Shown one piece after another: positions 57,001-64,000 of a stretch of 64,000 nt of DNA; position 1 is the stretch's first letter, and each line of letters starts with the position of its first letter. The position numbers and the translations under genes are program-made. The notes beneath the pieces were generated by a model. It saw only the letters and a program-made list of their open reading frames with translations, did no database searches and was not told the DNA's origin. Origin of the DNA: Rhodopirellula bahusiensis (GTDB taxonomy: Bacteria; Planctomycetota; Planctomycetia; Pirellulales; Pirellulaceae); NCBI RefSeq assembly GCF_002727185.1, contig NZ_NIZW01000004.1, positions 248,001-312,000 on the forward strand. Direction: 5' to 3'.

Positions 57001-60000
57001 ATTCGCATTCGATTGGCTGACAAAGACATTCGATCGATTCGCCTCACCAGTCGTCTCGCGGCGGGTGACTTGGTGCGAGTGAGTGTCCCCAAAATTCGCG
57101 TCCTCCAGTCTCAACGTTCGCGAACCGACATCGTCGTACCCAACCAACTGACCAACGCTCCCATTCGCTGGGAAACCAACGGTGTCGAACCGATGCCGAA
57201 GCCAAGATGGAAATTGCTTTCGCATTCATCGACAAACGAAGACGACTCGGAAACGCAGGTTGAATCCACCAAGCCTGAGGCAGAAGAGCCCGCCTACTTC
57301 CGTGTCGCCAACGAAAACTGGTCGGTGGAACTTGAAAGGATGCGAAAGACCAACAACCTTGCTTCGATCACGCACGCGGACCATCAGCTATTCAACGACC
57401 GCTATCTTGTCAGTCGTTTTGACATCGTTCCTGGTGACGCTTCGCATCTCACGCTCACGCTGCCCGATCACACTCGCTTTGTTGCGGGTTGGACGAATGG
57501 GTTGCCAGCCGATGCACTTCCATTGGACGACAGACGCCTTCAGTTTTTGTTACCCTTGAGTCGCCTCAGCCAAGGCATTGAGATCCTGTTGGAGATGGAT
57601 CCCCAGTTTGATCACTCCGACGCACCGATGTGGAACGAGATCCAAACGCCACTTCAATCCACCTTCACCCGCCTGCTATCTCGGCAGAGCGGTACCACGG
57701 ATTCACTTTCGCTGTCACGCCAAAGCTCTGCTGCTCCCATGATGGCCCCCAAAAACGCCACTCCCAATCGAACCACGATGGACTGGACTCCGTGGCAATC
57801 GATCACCCCGGACGAACGCTGGCAAATCCTCGCCACGACCACGGTTCGCTCGATCGCGGCGGCATCAGACTCATTGGCTGATCGCCGTGATGAAGAAGTC
57901 GCGTCGTGGATGAAGGATTGGTTGCAACGATACACATCGATCAGTCTAGCGGCGGGAATTCCGTTTGATCCTGCCACCGCCTCGACCGAGGACTCTGTTT
58001 CGCTGGAACGCCTTTCAGCAGAGTTTGCAGACCGTCCACCCGAAGCTGTTTTCTCCTGGGAAGAAATGGAATCATTCCTCGCCATGCAGATTCAGCGCTA
58101 CTCAACCGGCGCGTCGGATACCTGGTGGCAAGCCAGTGAGTCAAGCAAACTTCGCGATGGTCAGTGGGCTTTTGTTCTCACCAGTCAACAACCAGAACAC
58201 TGGATCATCGACAGTCAGTATCAATCCAACAAACGCGAACTTCCTCCGCAGTGGTCGGCCACGTCTCGGTCTTCCACGGCAATGCAGTGGGCTCAACACG
58301 GAATGCGTTTTCTATTGCTGCTCACCAGTGCTTGCTTGCTGATCATCTTGCGACTTCACCCCAATCGAAATCGTTACAACGGTGAACGAGCCAATTGGGT
58401 TTCCAACGTTCAGGACTTAGTGGGCAATCCTGCAACCTGGATCTTCATGCTGGGCTGCATTGCGTTGGTGCTCGCCCCAATGCCGCTCGCGCTCGCTTTA
58501 ATGGTCACCGCCGTGATGCTCAGTGGATTTGAAGCCTTCTGGAAACCACTTCGAAAACGTTTGCGAGTTTGGGCGTCGGCGTTGTTGGTCTTGGCCGTTT
58601 GTCTGCAACCATCCGGACAAGCCTTTGCCGAATCTTCCGCAAAATCAGTCGAGTCTCCCAGCCCAACGGACATCGCCAACGCGATGCGAATGCGGGATGG
58701 ATGGAAGTTGCAACTCGTCGCCGCCGAACCGTTGGTTGTCGATCCCGTCTCTGCCGCCTTCGATCAGCAAGGTCGTTTATGGGTGGTGGAGATGCCCGAC
58801 TACCCACAACCTGCCGATGGCGCAGAGCCGATCCTCGGACGCATCCGTATTCTCGTCGACTCGGATGGTGACGGCGCGATGGATCGGGCAACCACTTTCG
58901 CTGATGGACTGAATTTCGCGACCGGCGTGTTGCCTTGGCCGTCGAAAGTCCCGGGCGGGACAATCAAAGTCAGTGAAAAAATCAAAGGCAGCAAAACAGT
59001 TGAAACGGAGCAGAAGTCTTGGTTGGATGGAGCGATCGTCACAATGGCCGGCGAGATCGCTTGGCTGCGAGACACGGATGGCGACGGAGTTGCTGACGAC
59101 CACCAAACATTGTTCCGTGGCTTCACGACGGGCAACGAACAACTGCGAGCGAACCATCCGATCCTCGGCCCTGATGGATTGGTCTACATCGCCAATGGAT
59201 TGCGTGGCGGAAAGATTGAAGCCGTCGACTCGCGATTTGATTCCGAGCGAGGTCCACTGACGCTGTCAAAAAATGACTTCTGCTTTGATCCTCACGGTGG
59301 CTACTGGGGTCGCGTCTCCGGCAACAGCCAACATGGTTTGACGATTGATGATTTCGGTCGCCGCATCGGATGCAGCAACCGCAATCCCGCGATCCAGGCC
59401 GTGTTGGACGACAGCACAATCCAACGCGTTCACGAACTGGCTCCGGTGGATGCATTGTTGGACATCGCCATCGCCGGTGAACATTCGGAAGTCCACCCGA
59501 TCAGCAACGCTTGGACGACCAGCCACCTGCACGCCGGACAATTCAGCGCCGCGTGCGGCGTCTTGGCGATGGATGACGAGTGGTTGTTCGTTTGTGAACC
59601 CACCGGTTCCTTGGTTCAACGCCAGCGAATGCGGTTCGATGGCGAGAACTGGCATGCAACACGAGAAGACACTGAAAGCGAATGGCTCGCGAATGAACAC
59701 ACTTGGTTTCGCCCGGTGGATTTGGTTCCGGATCAAAATGGTGCCGTGCTGGTCGTCGACATGGCTCGCGCAGTGATCGAACATCCCGATTGGGTCCCGG
59801 AAGAACTGAAGAACCGGCCGGACACTTGGCACGGCAACGACCTTGGCCGGATCTGGCGTTTGGTTCCACCGAACCCTGCCTCTGGCTTTCATCCGATTCA
59901 CAGCGTCGAAGAAGCCATCGACGCATTGCGTTCCAACGATGCCGTTCGTCGATCCTTGGCGACCATGCATCTGACTCAGCAAATGGCTGATCCAGGCACC

Positions 60001-61548
60001 AAAACATTGGTCGTCAAGAAACTTTCCGAACTGCTGCAATCTTCCGAAACCAGTCCGCCCGGCATAGCTAGAGCGGCAGCGTTGTTGGCTCAGCTTGGAA
60101 GCCTGAACTCGAAACAGCAATCAAGACTCGCAACGGAGTCGGAACCACGGCTTCGAGCCATTGCCGCGAAACAAACAACAGGTTGGGACGCGAAAACATT
60201 CCGTACATTCGCCGGTGACAGCAGCGGGTTAGTACGCCGAGTCGCTTTGGAAAATTTCCTCGCGTCGGACGAGAGTCAACGAATCGCTGGTCTTCCGCAA
60301 TCCGATGATTTCCGATCTGTTTTGGATTCGCTGCACAAGCTTGCGGTGGAACAAGCGGACTCGAAGCTGATTGCGAAATTGCTGCTCTCGGTACCGCAAC
60401 CGATGCGACTTGAGCTCATTCACCGATTCATTGCTGAGGACAACCGGCAAGTCACGGCGAATGGTCGCTCCAATCTTCAGGAATGGATTCAGCGTTCCGC
60501 CGAGTCGGCTCCCGAGACCACACTCGCTCTGATTTCGAGCGTCAAAAACAACGCTGACTCACTGCGATTCGTCGCGAGCTGGATCGCTGGTGCTCGATCG
60601 ACGGCGACGGTGAGAGAAGCAATCAACGGACCGAACGCGAACTTCTTCGCTCGGGTGACAGAGACCGCGAAGGCAGTGTTGATGGATTCGAATGAAGATC
60701 ACGGTCTTCGGAAAGAGGCGGCGGAAGTGCTGCTTCGCATCGCGTCGGATTCACCCGAACTTCGTTCGCAATTGACTGATTCCACCGACGCCGAACTGCG
60801 CTCGCGAATTTTGGATGGATTGCTGAAGTCAGATCCCGAATGGACGCGTTCCATCTTGGTTTCACATCCGGATCCATGGCGTCCCGAAGAACGCGGCGTC
60901 GTTTGCCGCCACGCCCGATCCGACCTGGACACCGCGACGTGGTTGCTGGCGGCCGTGCGAGACGAAAGTTTGCCACGATCGTTCGTTGATGCCACCACGG
61001 CAAACGCACTACGAGCTCACCGAGATGGAACCATTCGCAGACTCGCCAATCAAACGTTTGCACCGCCGGAAGATCGAGCCAAAGTTTTGCAACAATACGC
61101 GGACGTCGCGAATCGTTTCTCGACCGCCAACGTCGACAGTGGTCGGCAACTGTTTGTGCAGCACTGCTCCAATTGTCACCGCATGGAAGATGTGGGCCAC
61201 ATGGTCGGTCCCGACATCAGTGACAGCCGAACCAAGACCGCGGAAGCGTTGTTGGTCGCGATTCTGAACCCTGATGCGGCCATTGACGCTTCGTTCACTC
61301 GCTATCAAATATTGACCATCGATGGCGAGGTTGTGTCTGGATTGCTTCACAACGAAAACTCGGAGTCCGTCACCTTGCTCGAAGCGGGCAATCAACAACG
61401 GCGAGTGTCCCGCGATGACATCGAAACCTTTCGTGCGGTGGACGCTTCGTTGATGCCCAGCGGGATGGAACAAACCTTGTCGGTCACTCAAATGTCGGAT
61501 CTGATTGCTTATCTGAAACGTTGGCGGTACGCCGCTGAAGGTTTGTGA
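51037..61548 (+). CDS. Giant three-part envelope protein fused to a PVC-type CxxCH cytochrome protein (3503 codons)
   Basis: Three modules follow one another without a stop. Module A (1 to about 1190) has a signal (VMLIATWAFAMSLLVTGQAS), a beta-rich body and membrane helices at about 1075-1155. Module B (about 1190-2530) opens with a second signal-like segment ending GGGVASAQ, has a similar beta-rich body, and ends with membrane helices at about 2420-2530. Module C (about 2530-3503) begins after a third signal-like segment ending GQAFAES. It reads like a PVC-type heme-binding protein: AEPLVVDPVSAAFDQQGRLW, a beta-propeller with DSDGDGAMDRATTF, HEAT-like helices, and a cytochrome c domain with CSNCH (Cys3377, Cys3380, His3381) and a distal MxPSGM near the end. 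Such proteins are normally separate. The start overlaps the preceding stop; the stop overlaps the desulfurase start. Confidence 0.8.
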   Translation: MTQSRSNRSTWVMLIATWAFAMSLLVTGQASGQDADSAATEASEQVEPATDETASTIDAEDAVGISPEVAERLSQWETLAQQVRADESLRWISLFGSQIARLVPDDFRPVAADELSKALDEATEVTPETSTDDILQCEMVATIRNGSLVSDASRMRFSSQAGNEHQFGNVSFAVSRLREMDDESGVESESTAAFESDDSGMLTITSSDLSNPLADRNLAWNWRQQAVPTWNGSRWELALPQALISRLWIRIPANQVLRCEQAVVRQVRVNELPDWYRETAASDSASDNDRWVFLESAGSSRLDLQLQAVKDDAAEVETATIVRGCRMTFKHDGSVLNWQCRLVIDPQPIASIPPWVWLRGDVTRIEVDDREVPFTSRPVASEPADASTPGPSASIIKLTAIDESDTPSTADSRIVLLEGTSTLPRDDNMISLPEPVLPSSFVVSAAPWQLQWTMPSHLFATRWHLPNEWQVTPPPMDASQSSNSTATWNAVGPPPSRQSVNTALLVNETAPADLPELSKDSLTNSWRIELAESQSLLYANHQTRFLLEDNTIQARSTIQMTMSPDRLAPIELEIQDGFSFDSITVGETRRTLTINAPNRRGRRITIWPSPDEIDALPTGEGTLEIRATGQSRRDPNNPRVNELWMIRVLGCPGQMTAAVIPPADMGWTAETAITPSRIDFSELTTQQRRYFAPLPGDAIVLSHSIRQTPSLALETPDSTIVGSCQTSLTLANSGRERTGIEQRVQVQVEGLPQTSRVVKVRLAARSEQSPPNDMKWQTRLSPASAVNSVDEDAVTRRWVPRQSMEPQSETSDDFQASSEANDSEESAGGSGGWFEWSIPVPRNFNDKSLLIGKCFHATNNDDSSSKEQPKTRALPIGLFRLADATSQTCELLISSELQLARPVANLVGIPTPNADAGMEPFRYRYETSPHVIVRVRHRNQTPPANVVLQQNTHVIASASGTDRARTRFDLVATQPIEVKFPWDAHLIEARINGAEVHPELTRRHHLRFPATQQSELLLEIEWTTTSFEKSWIRKPQVTDLQVVGLTLGSQLRVSPAEDSLQIPLLGSSESPHLIFSQMVIGIGWVGAIVLLALSLAAGWTARWGLASGLALSLFAMLLWPEAHVPLTAWVALPLTIGLLRVATQHWQLTNTLASSPRHAPVATGQSNRSEFPPHSSGDDPTSDFSSSALLRSWLGWAIIGCSAIGGGVASAQTMDVLVPLDPENRPMGNKAYIPESLYQDLFLVRPDERVRQVSFLKTNYELDLTSERSKRAISLARDEFPIELLARFTVETSTPSSRLRLPFSPESIEELVLIRPDESTRVLTTTTDEQPGTLIVVPSGKRFDLQLRLRCQTLHHATGTQIAIDLPRLPQARLAVRRDYRIDNYRLVTDEIAWPAVDRPVGFGIISSNQFLIGPCNRLNVHLQSKATADAIASGTDTGLGNQASTQVDNAQLPVAWNSASQWIRRYWLNATAKHCSVECELDPLQPPPPGGEVILRFHRETSSTPRLISRDWKLLRQTPSQWKLTRVSSSDEPIRLVWDLSSDWSSRSTARPFTTSDDTASTNTSTLPTERLLSCPGLSLHDRWEEPSSTDESALTNSRTVFSETLVAWTLSSDLQPVWPASLGTERVSTEQFYSQWSGPISRLDRAAKSSGTTPIVQIGISTPSELVFNSRQEIHLDSSHQTIRLDATFEPTPVTAAPGNGDPATGNSDASGEVPASATEASVRLRIIKIVLPPKTQIFDWEIQQPGLLVSSPNRTEESSVNPETADATADEETDLETTTEPAAKPPSKPEERSGTSWELVRDGDRDCLLVRYEGRGMELSIEAQVALKKSNDNSLALIDIEPVHVGGDVNSANEVVISRSSNTNIQWKSPPELEGEKSGDAGPASMLASGKILMDQWLIQGSAVQALGNARFRSNPVRHSFQADVRVALRWEEGRWIAQTDLQLKSKQQPDFLDVEIPTRWCDALQISPLCASTRQPTLSPARQVIRIRLADKDIRSIRLTSRLAAGDLVRVSVPKIRVLQSQRSRTDIVVPNQLTNAPIRWETNGVEPMPKPRWKLLSHSSTNEDDSETQVESTKPEAEEPAYFRVANENWSVELERMRKTNNLASITHADHQLFNDRYLVSRFDIVPGDASHLTLTLPDHTRFVAGWTNGLPADALPLDDRRLQFLLPLSRLSQGIEILLEMDPQFDHSDAPMWNEIQTPLQSTFTRLLSRQSGTTDSLSLSRQSSAAPMMAPKNATPNRTTMDWTPWQSITPDERWQILATTTVRSIAAASDSLADRRDEEVASWMKDWLQRYTSISLAAGIPFDPATASTEDSVSLERLSAEFADRPPEAVFSWEEMESFLAMQIQRYSTGASDTWWQASESSKLRDGQWAFVLTSQQPEHWIIDSQYQSNKRELPPQWSATSRSSTAMQWAQHGMRFLLLLTSACLLIILRLHPNRNRYNGERANWVSNVQDLVGNPATWIFMLGCIALVLAPMPLALALMVTAVMLSGFEAFWKPLRKRLRVWASALLVLAVCLQPSGQAFAESSAKSVESPSPTDIANAMRMRDGWKLQLVAAEPLVVDPVSAAFDQQGRLWVVEMPDYPQPADGAEPILGRIRILVDSDGDGAMDRATTFADGLNFATGVLPWPSKVPGGTIKVSEKIKGSKTVETEQKSWLDGAIVTMAGEIAWLRDTDGDGVADDHQTLFRGFTTGNEQLRANHPILGPDGLVYIANGLRGGKIEAVDSRFDSERGPLTLSKNDFCFDPHGGYWGRVSGNSQHGLTIDDFGRRIGCSNRNPAIQAVLDDSTIQRVHELAPVDALLDIAIAGEHSEVHPISNAWTTSHLHAGQFSAACGVLAMDDEWLFVCEPTGSLVQRQRMRFDGENWHATREDTESEWLANEHTWFRPVDLVPDQNGAVLVVDMARAVIEHPDWVPEELKNRPDTWHGNDLGRIWRLVPPNPASGFHPIHSVEEAIDALRSNDAVRRSLATMHLTQQMADPGTKTLVVKKLSELLQSSETSPPGIARAAALLAQLGSLNSKQQSRLATESEPRLRAIAAKQTTGWDAKTFRTFAGDSSGLVRRVALENFLASDESQRIAGLPQSDDFRSVLDSLHKLAVEQADSKLIAKLLLSVPQPMRLELIHRFIAEDNRQVTANGRSNLQEWIQRSAESAPETTLALISSVKNNADSLRFVASWIAGARSTATVREAINGPNANFFARVTETAKAVLMDSNEDHGLRKEAAEVLLRIASDSPELRSQLTDSTDAELRSRILDGLLKSDPEWTRSILVSHPDPWRPEERGVVCRHARSDLDTATWLLAAVRDESLPRSFVDATTANALRAHRDGTIRRLANQTFAPPEDRAKVLQQYADVANRFSTANVDSGRQLFVQHCSNCHRMEDVGHMVGPDISDSRTKTAEALLVAILNPDAAIDASFTRYQILTIDGEVVSGLLHNENSESVTLLEAGNQQRRVSRDDIETFRAVDASLMPSGMEQTLSVTQMSDLIAYLKRWRYAAEGL

Positions 61549-62789
61549 TGCCATCGCCTCCCGCCGTTGACTCGACAGTGCCCGAATCCAAACATCGCAT
61601 CTATCTGGATCACGCCGCGACGTCATGGCCGAAAGCGGATGGAGTCACCGATGCGATGGTCGAGTTCATGACCAACGTTGGGGCCTCCGCTTCACGAGGC
61701 AACCACGCGTCCGCAATGAAAGCAAGCGAACGGGTCCGTTCCTTGCGATCCAAACTGGCTCGCTTCGTGAATGCCGAATCGGCTGACTGCGTCAGCTTTC
61801 ACTCGGGATGCACGTCAGCATTGAACGCGGTCGTCCACGGGCTGGTTGGTCCATCGCATGACATCGGTCGGGGATCGCATATCCTGACTTCCTCGGTCGA
61901 GCACAACGCTGTCTTGCGACCCATGTTGGTCGCGGCAAAGGCAGCCGACGCAAGGGTTGAAGAAGTCGCTTCGGATGCCAACGGTTCCCTTCAAGTAAAC
62001 GAGGTCATCGGAAAGATCGACGACGCAACTCGCCTCGTGGCTCTATCGCATGTGTCCAATGTGACCGGAACCGTCCAACCGATCGCTGAAATCGGCGAGG
62101 CAATCGCTGAAATCAACCAATCAAGAAACGCGTCCAATCGAATTCTGTTTTTATGTGATGCGGCCCAGTCGCTTGGCTACGTGCCGATCGATATTCAAAC
62201 GCTTGGCGTGCGTGCTTTGGCCGCTCCCGCTCACAAAGGATGTGGCGGTCCGCCAGGAATCGGAATGCTTTATCTGTCACCCGAGTGGCACGACCGAATC
62301 CAGCCATGGATGCAGGGCGGAACCGGGCACGATGGTCGATCCGATGCGATGCCCCAAACCATGCCAGGAAAACTGGAACCGGGGACAATGAATCTGCCCG
62401 CCATCGCAGGATGGACGGCGGCGATGAATTCAATGGCGGCGTTGGAGGATTCTGCGACCGAACTGGCTGCATTGTCGCAGCAACTTCATGTGGGCCTGAA
62501 CGGGATCGATGGGATCCAGGTGTTCGGTCGCCCAGGGCCGCTTCCGATCGCTAGCCTCGATTTTGGGCCGGAGCTTCCACCGGATGATGCCGCCGCAATC
62601 TTGGATGCGGAGTTTGGAATCGAGGTTCGCTCGGGGCATCACTGTGCCGCTCGAATTCACCGTCACCTCGGGACAGATTCCGCCGGCACGCTCCGCATCA
62701 GCGGGGGACACGGCACGACTCCCGAAGAAATCGATGCCGTGATCGCTGCAGTCGCGGAAATCGCCGCTCAAATCACATCTCTGACTTGA
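61548..62789 (+). CDS. Cysteine desulfurase (class V aminotransferase, NifS/SufS-like)
   Basis: These PLP enzymes take sulfur from cysteine, forming an enzyme persulfide used for Fe-S clusters and thio-cofactors. The ATG at 61548 (413 residues) overlaps the previous stop as TGATG; a GTG at 61545 is also possible. Seen motifs: IYLDHAATSWPK at the start, SVEHNAVLRP with His119, CDAAQSLGYVPID with the PLP-ring Asp, the Schiff-base Lys230 in APAHKGCGGP, and catalytic Cys366 in RSGHHCAAR. The short loop before Cys366 and the RSGHHCA form resemble the SufS/CsdA group. The next gene, nadA, encodes a 4Fe-4S enzyme, so a role in cluster supply fits the neighbourhood. Confidence 0.88.
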   Translation: MPSPPAVDSTVPESKHRIYLDHAATSWPKADGVTDAMVEFMTNVGASASRGNHASAMKASERVRSLRSKLARFVNAESADCVSFHSGCTSALNAVVHGLVGPSHDIGRGSHILTSSVEHNAVLRPMLVAAKAADARVEEVASDANGSLQVNEVIGKIDDATRLVALSHVSNVTGTVQPIAEIGEAIAEINQSRNASNRILFLCDAAQSLGYVPIDIQTLGVRALAAPAHKGCGGPPGIGMLYLSPEWHDRIQPWMQGGTGHDGRSDAMPQTMPGKLEPGTMNLPAIAGWTAAMNSMAALEDSATELAALSQQLHVGLNGIDGIQVFGRPGPLPIASLDFGPELPPDDAAAILDAEFGIEVRSGHHCAARIHRHLGTDSAGTLRISGGHGTTPEEIDAVIAAVAEIAAQITSLT

Positions 62790-62981
62790 TCACGCCATTG
62801 TTTCGCGACGACTTAAGTCCCTTTGCGAGCTTGAGTTCCGGCCCACCGTCCTGATGCATTTCCGGGGCGTAAGGCACGGAAACACTCAGAACGGCAGGCA
62901 TGGAAATAAAGGGGTGGATCGGTTTCAATAATGGTGTGTCGCCAAGCGATGCGTCGCCGATCCCCTTTGATTGAAATCCCC

Positions 62982-64000
62982 ATGGTCGATTTGCCAACCA
63001 CCACGCCTCCCGAACAACCCACGACCGGAAACGATGAGATGGATGCGCTGCATCCTTTGAAACCGTACCGATCGTTGGAAAACGAGGTCCTTCAGAAACG
63101 CATCGAAGCAGTTCGGAAAGAACTCGGCGAGGAACTGTTGATCCTGGGCCACCACTATCAACAAGACGAGGTGATCGAGCACACCGACTTGCGAGGCGAC
63201 AGTTACCAGTTGTCCGAGATGGCTGCGAAAAGCCAAGCCTGCCGCACGATCGTTTTCTGCGGCGTTCACTTCATGGCAGAAACAGCGGACATCTTGGCCA
63301 ACCGTCCGGATCGAATCGAAGCTCGCGACGGCCGACGAGTCGACGTTCTGCTGCCCGACATGGCGGCGGGTTGCTCGATGGCTGACATGGCCGCGATCGC
63401 TCAGGTCGAAGCGGCTTGGGCCGACATGTCCGAAGTGATCGATACCGAACAAGTCATTCCGGTCACGTACATCAACAGCGCTGCCAGCCTGAAAGCGTTC
63501 TGCGGTCGGCATGGCGGAATCGTCTGCACCAGCAGCAATGCAAAAGCGGTTTTGGAATGGGCGTTTGAACGCGGCCAGCGAGTGTTCTTCTTCCCCGATC
63601 AACACCTTGGTCGTAACACAGCCCTGACGATGGACATCACCGAAGACCAAATGCCGGTCTGGGATCCCTACGCATTGGAAATGGGCGGCAACACCGACGA
63701 ACAAATCGAATCGAGCCGAGTGATCCTGTGGAAGGGTCACTGCAGCGTGCACCAAATGTTCCGCGCCGAACACGTTGATCGGTTCCGCAAAGAACACGAA
63801 GGCATCCAGATCCTGGTTCACCCCGAATGCCCCCGCGAAGTCAACGACATCGCCGACGTCAGCGGCAGCACGGGCAAGATCATTCAAACGGTCAAGAACT
63901 CACCGGCGGGGACCAAGTGGGCTATCGGGACAGAGTTGCACTTGGTCAATCGCTTGAAGGACGAGCACCCTGAGCAAGAGATTCACTTCCTAAGTCCAGT
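62982..64000 (+). CDS. nadA: Quinolinate synthase A (3' partial)
   Basis: NadA condenses iminoaspartate with dihydroxyacetone phosphate to quinolinate in NAD synthesis, using a 4Fe-4S cluster. The frame is open to the window end; 339 codons are visible. Motifs: ELLILGHHYQQDEVIEHTD near 51-69, GDSYQLSEMAA, VFCGVHFMAETADIL, first cluster ligand Cys131 in DMAAGCSMADM, VTYINSAASLKAFCG, FFFPDQHLGRNTA, second ligand in WKGHCSVHQMF, and HPECPREV. The third ligand cysteine would lie beyond the window. The ATG at 62982 gives the usual short variable N-terminus; in-frame ATGs at 62949 and 62931 could extend it. The 192-base gap from the desulfurase gene holds nothing recognised. Confidence 0.93.
   Translation, partial: MVDLPTTTPPEQPTTGNDEMDALHPLKPYRSLENEVLQKRIEAVRKELGEELLILGHHYQQDEVIEHTDLRGDSYQLSEMAAKSQACRTIVFCGVHFMAETADILANRPDRIEARDGRRVDVLLPDMAAGCSMADMAAIAQVEAAWADMSEVIDTEQVIPVTYINSAASLKAFCGRHGGIVCTSSNAKAVLEWAFERGQRVFFFPDQHLGRNTALTMDITEDQMPVWDPYALEMGGNTDEQIESSRVILWKGHCSVHQMFRAEHVDRFRKEHEGIQILVHPECPREVNDIADVSGSTGKIIQTVKNSPAGTKWAIGTELHLVNRLKDEHPEQEIHFLSP

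Overview
The window looks like chromosomal DNA of a marine planctomycete close to Rhodopirellula. This is inferred from the gene content: very large secreted proteins with dockerin, GEVED and cadherin-like modules, a PVC-type CxxCH cytochrome protein, two DUF3299 proteins, a Tat-exported sugar-isomerase-like protein, a flagellar switch protein and moderately high GC. No rRNA, tRNA or CRISPR was seen.

Layout. (1) 1-17928: the 3' part of a giant secreted adhesin-like protein ending in a dockerin, closed by a clear hairpin terminator. (2) 18.1-20.7 kb: proA and fliM. (3) 20.8-28.9 kb: a zinc-ribbon protein, then a probable operon of a secreted protein, an intact HtrA-type (S1C) protease and two further S1C-like proteins whose catalytic residues are lost, followed by a lipase-like hydrolase. 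The three protease-fold genes are joined by 4-base ATGA overlaps. (4) 28.9-32.8 kb, minus strand: pepT, two DUF3299 proteins and a sugar phosphate isomerase/epimerase-like protein. (5) 33.0-40.7 kb: an accessory region. A truncated DUF4291 gene is followed by an integron cassette array without integrase in the window (33797-39545). It has nine full attC sites of about 137 bp, one half site and ten cassettes, with every recognisable gene on the minus strand. Cargo includes a VOC protein, a nucleotidyltransferase pair, a frameshifted ParE with its antitoxin, a HAD hydrolase, an Imm1-like immunity protein, three small membrane proteins and two near-identical cassettes with no gene. Beyond it lie a decayed gene and a direct repeat. 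(6) 41-46.5 kb: a hypothetical gene, a CbiX-like chelatase, a secreted HMA-like protein, a C-terminal processing protease and a PAS histidine kinase. (7) 46.7-61.5 kb: two overlapping giant genes (1430 and 3503 codons), the second fused at its C-terminus to a PVC-type cytochrome protein. (8) 61.5-64.0 kb: a cysteine desulfurase and the start of nadA, an Fe-S enzyme.

The most notable items are the S1C protease/pseudoprotease operon, the cassette array with its duplicated gene-less cassette, and the giant cytochrome fusion.
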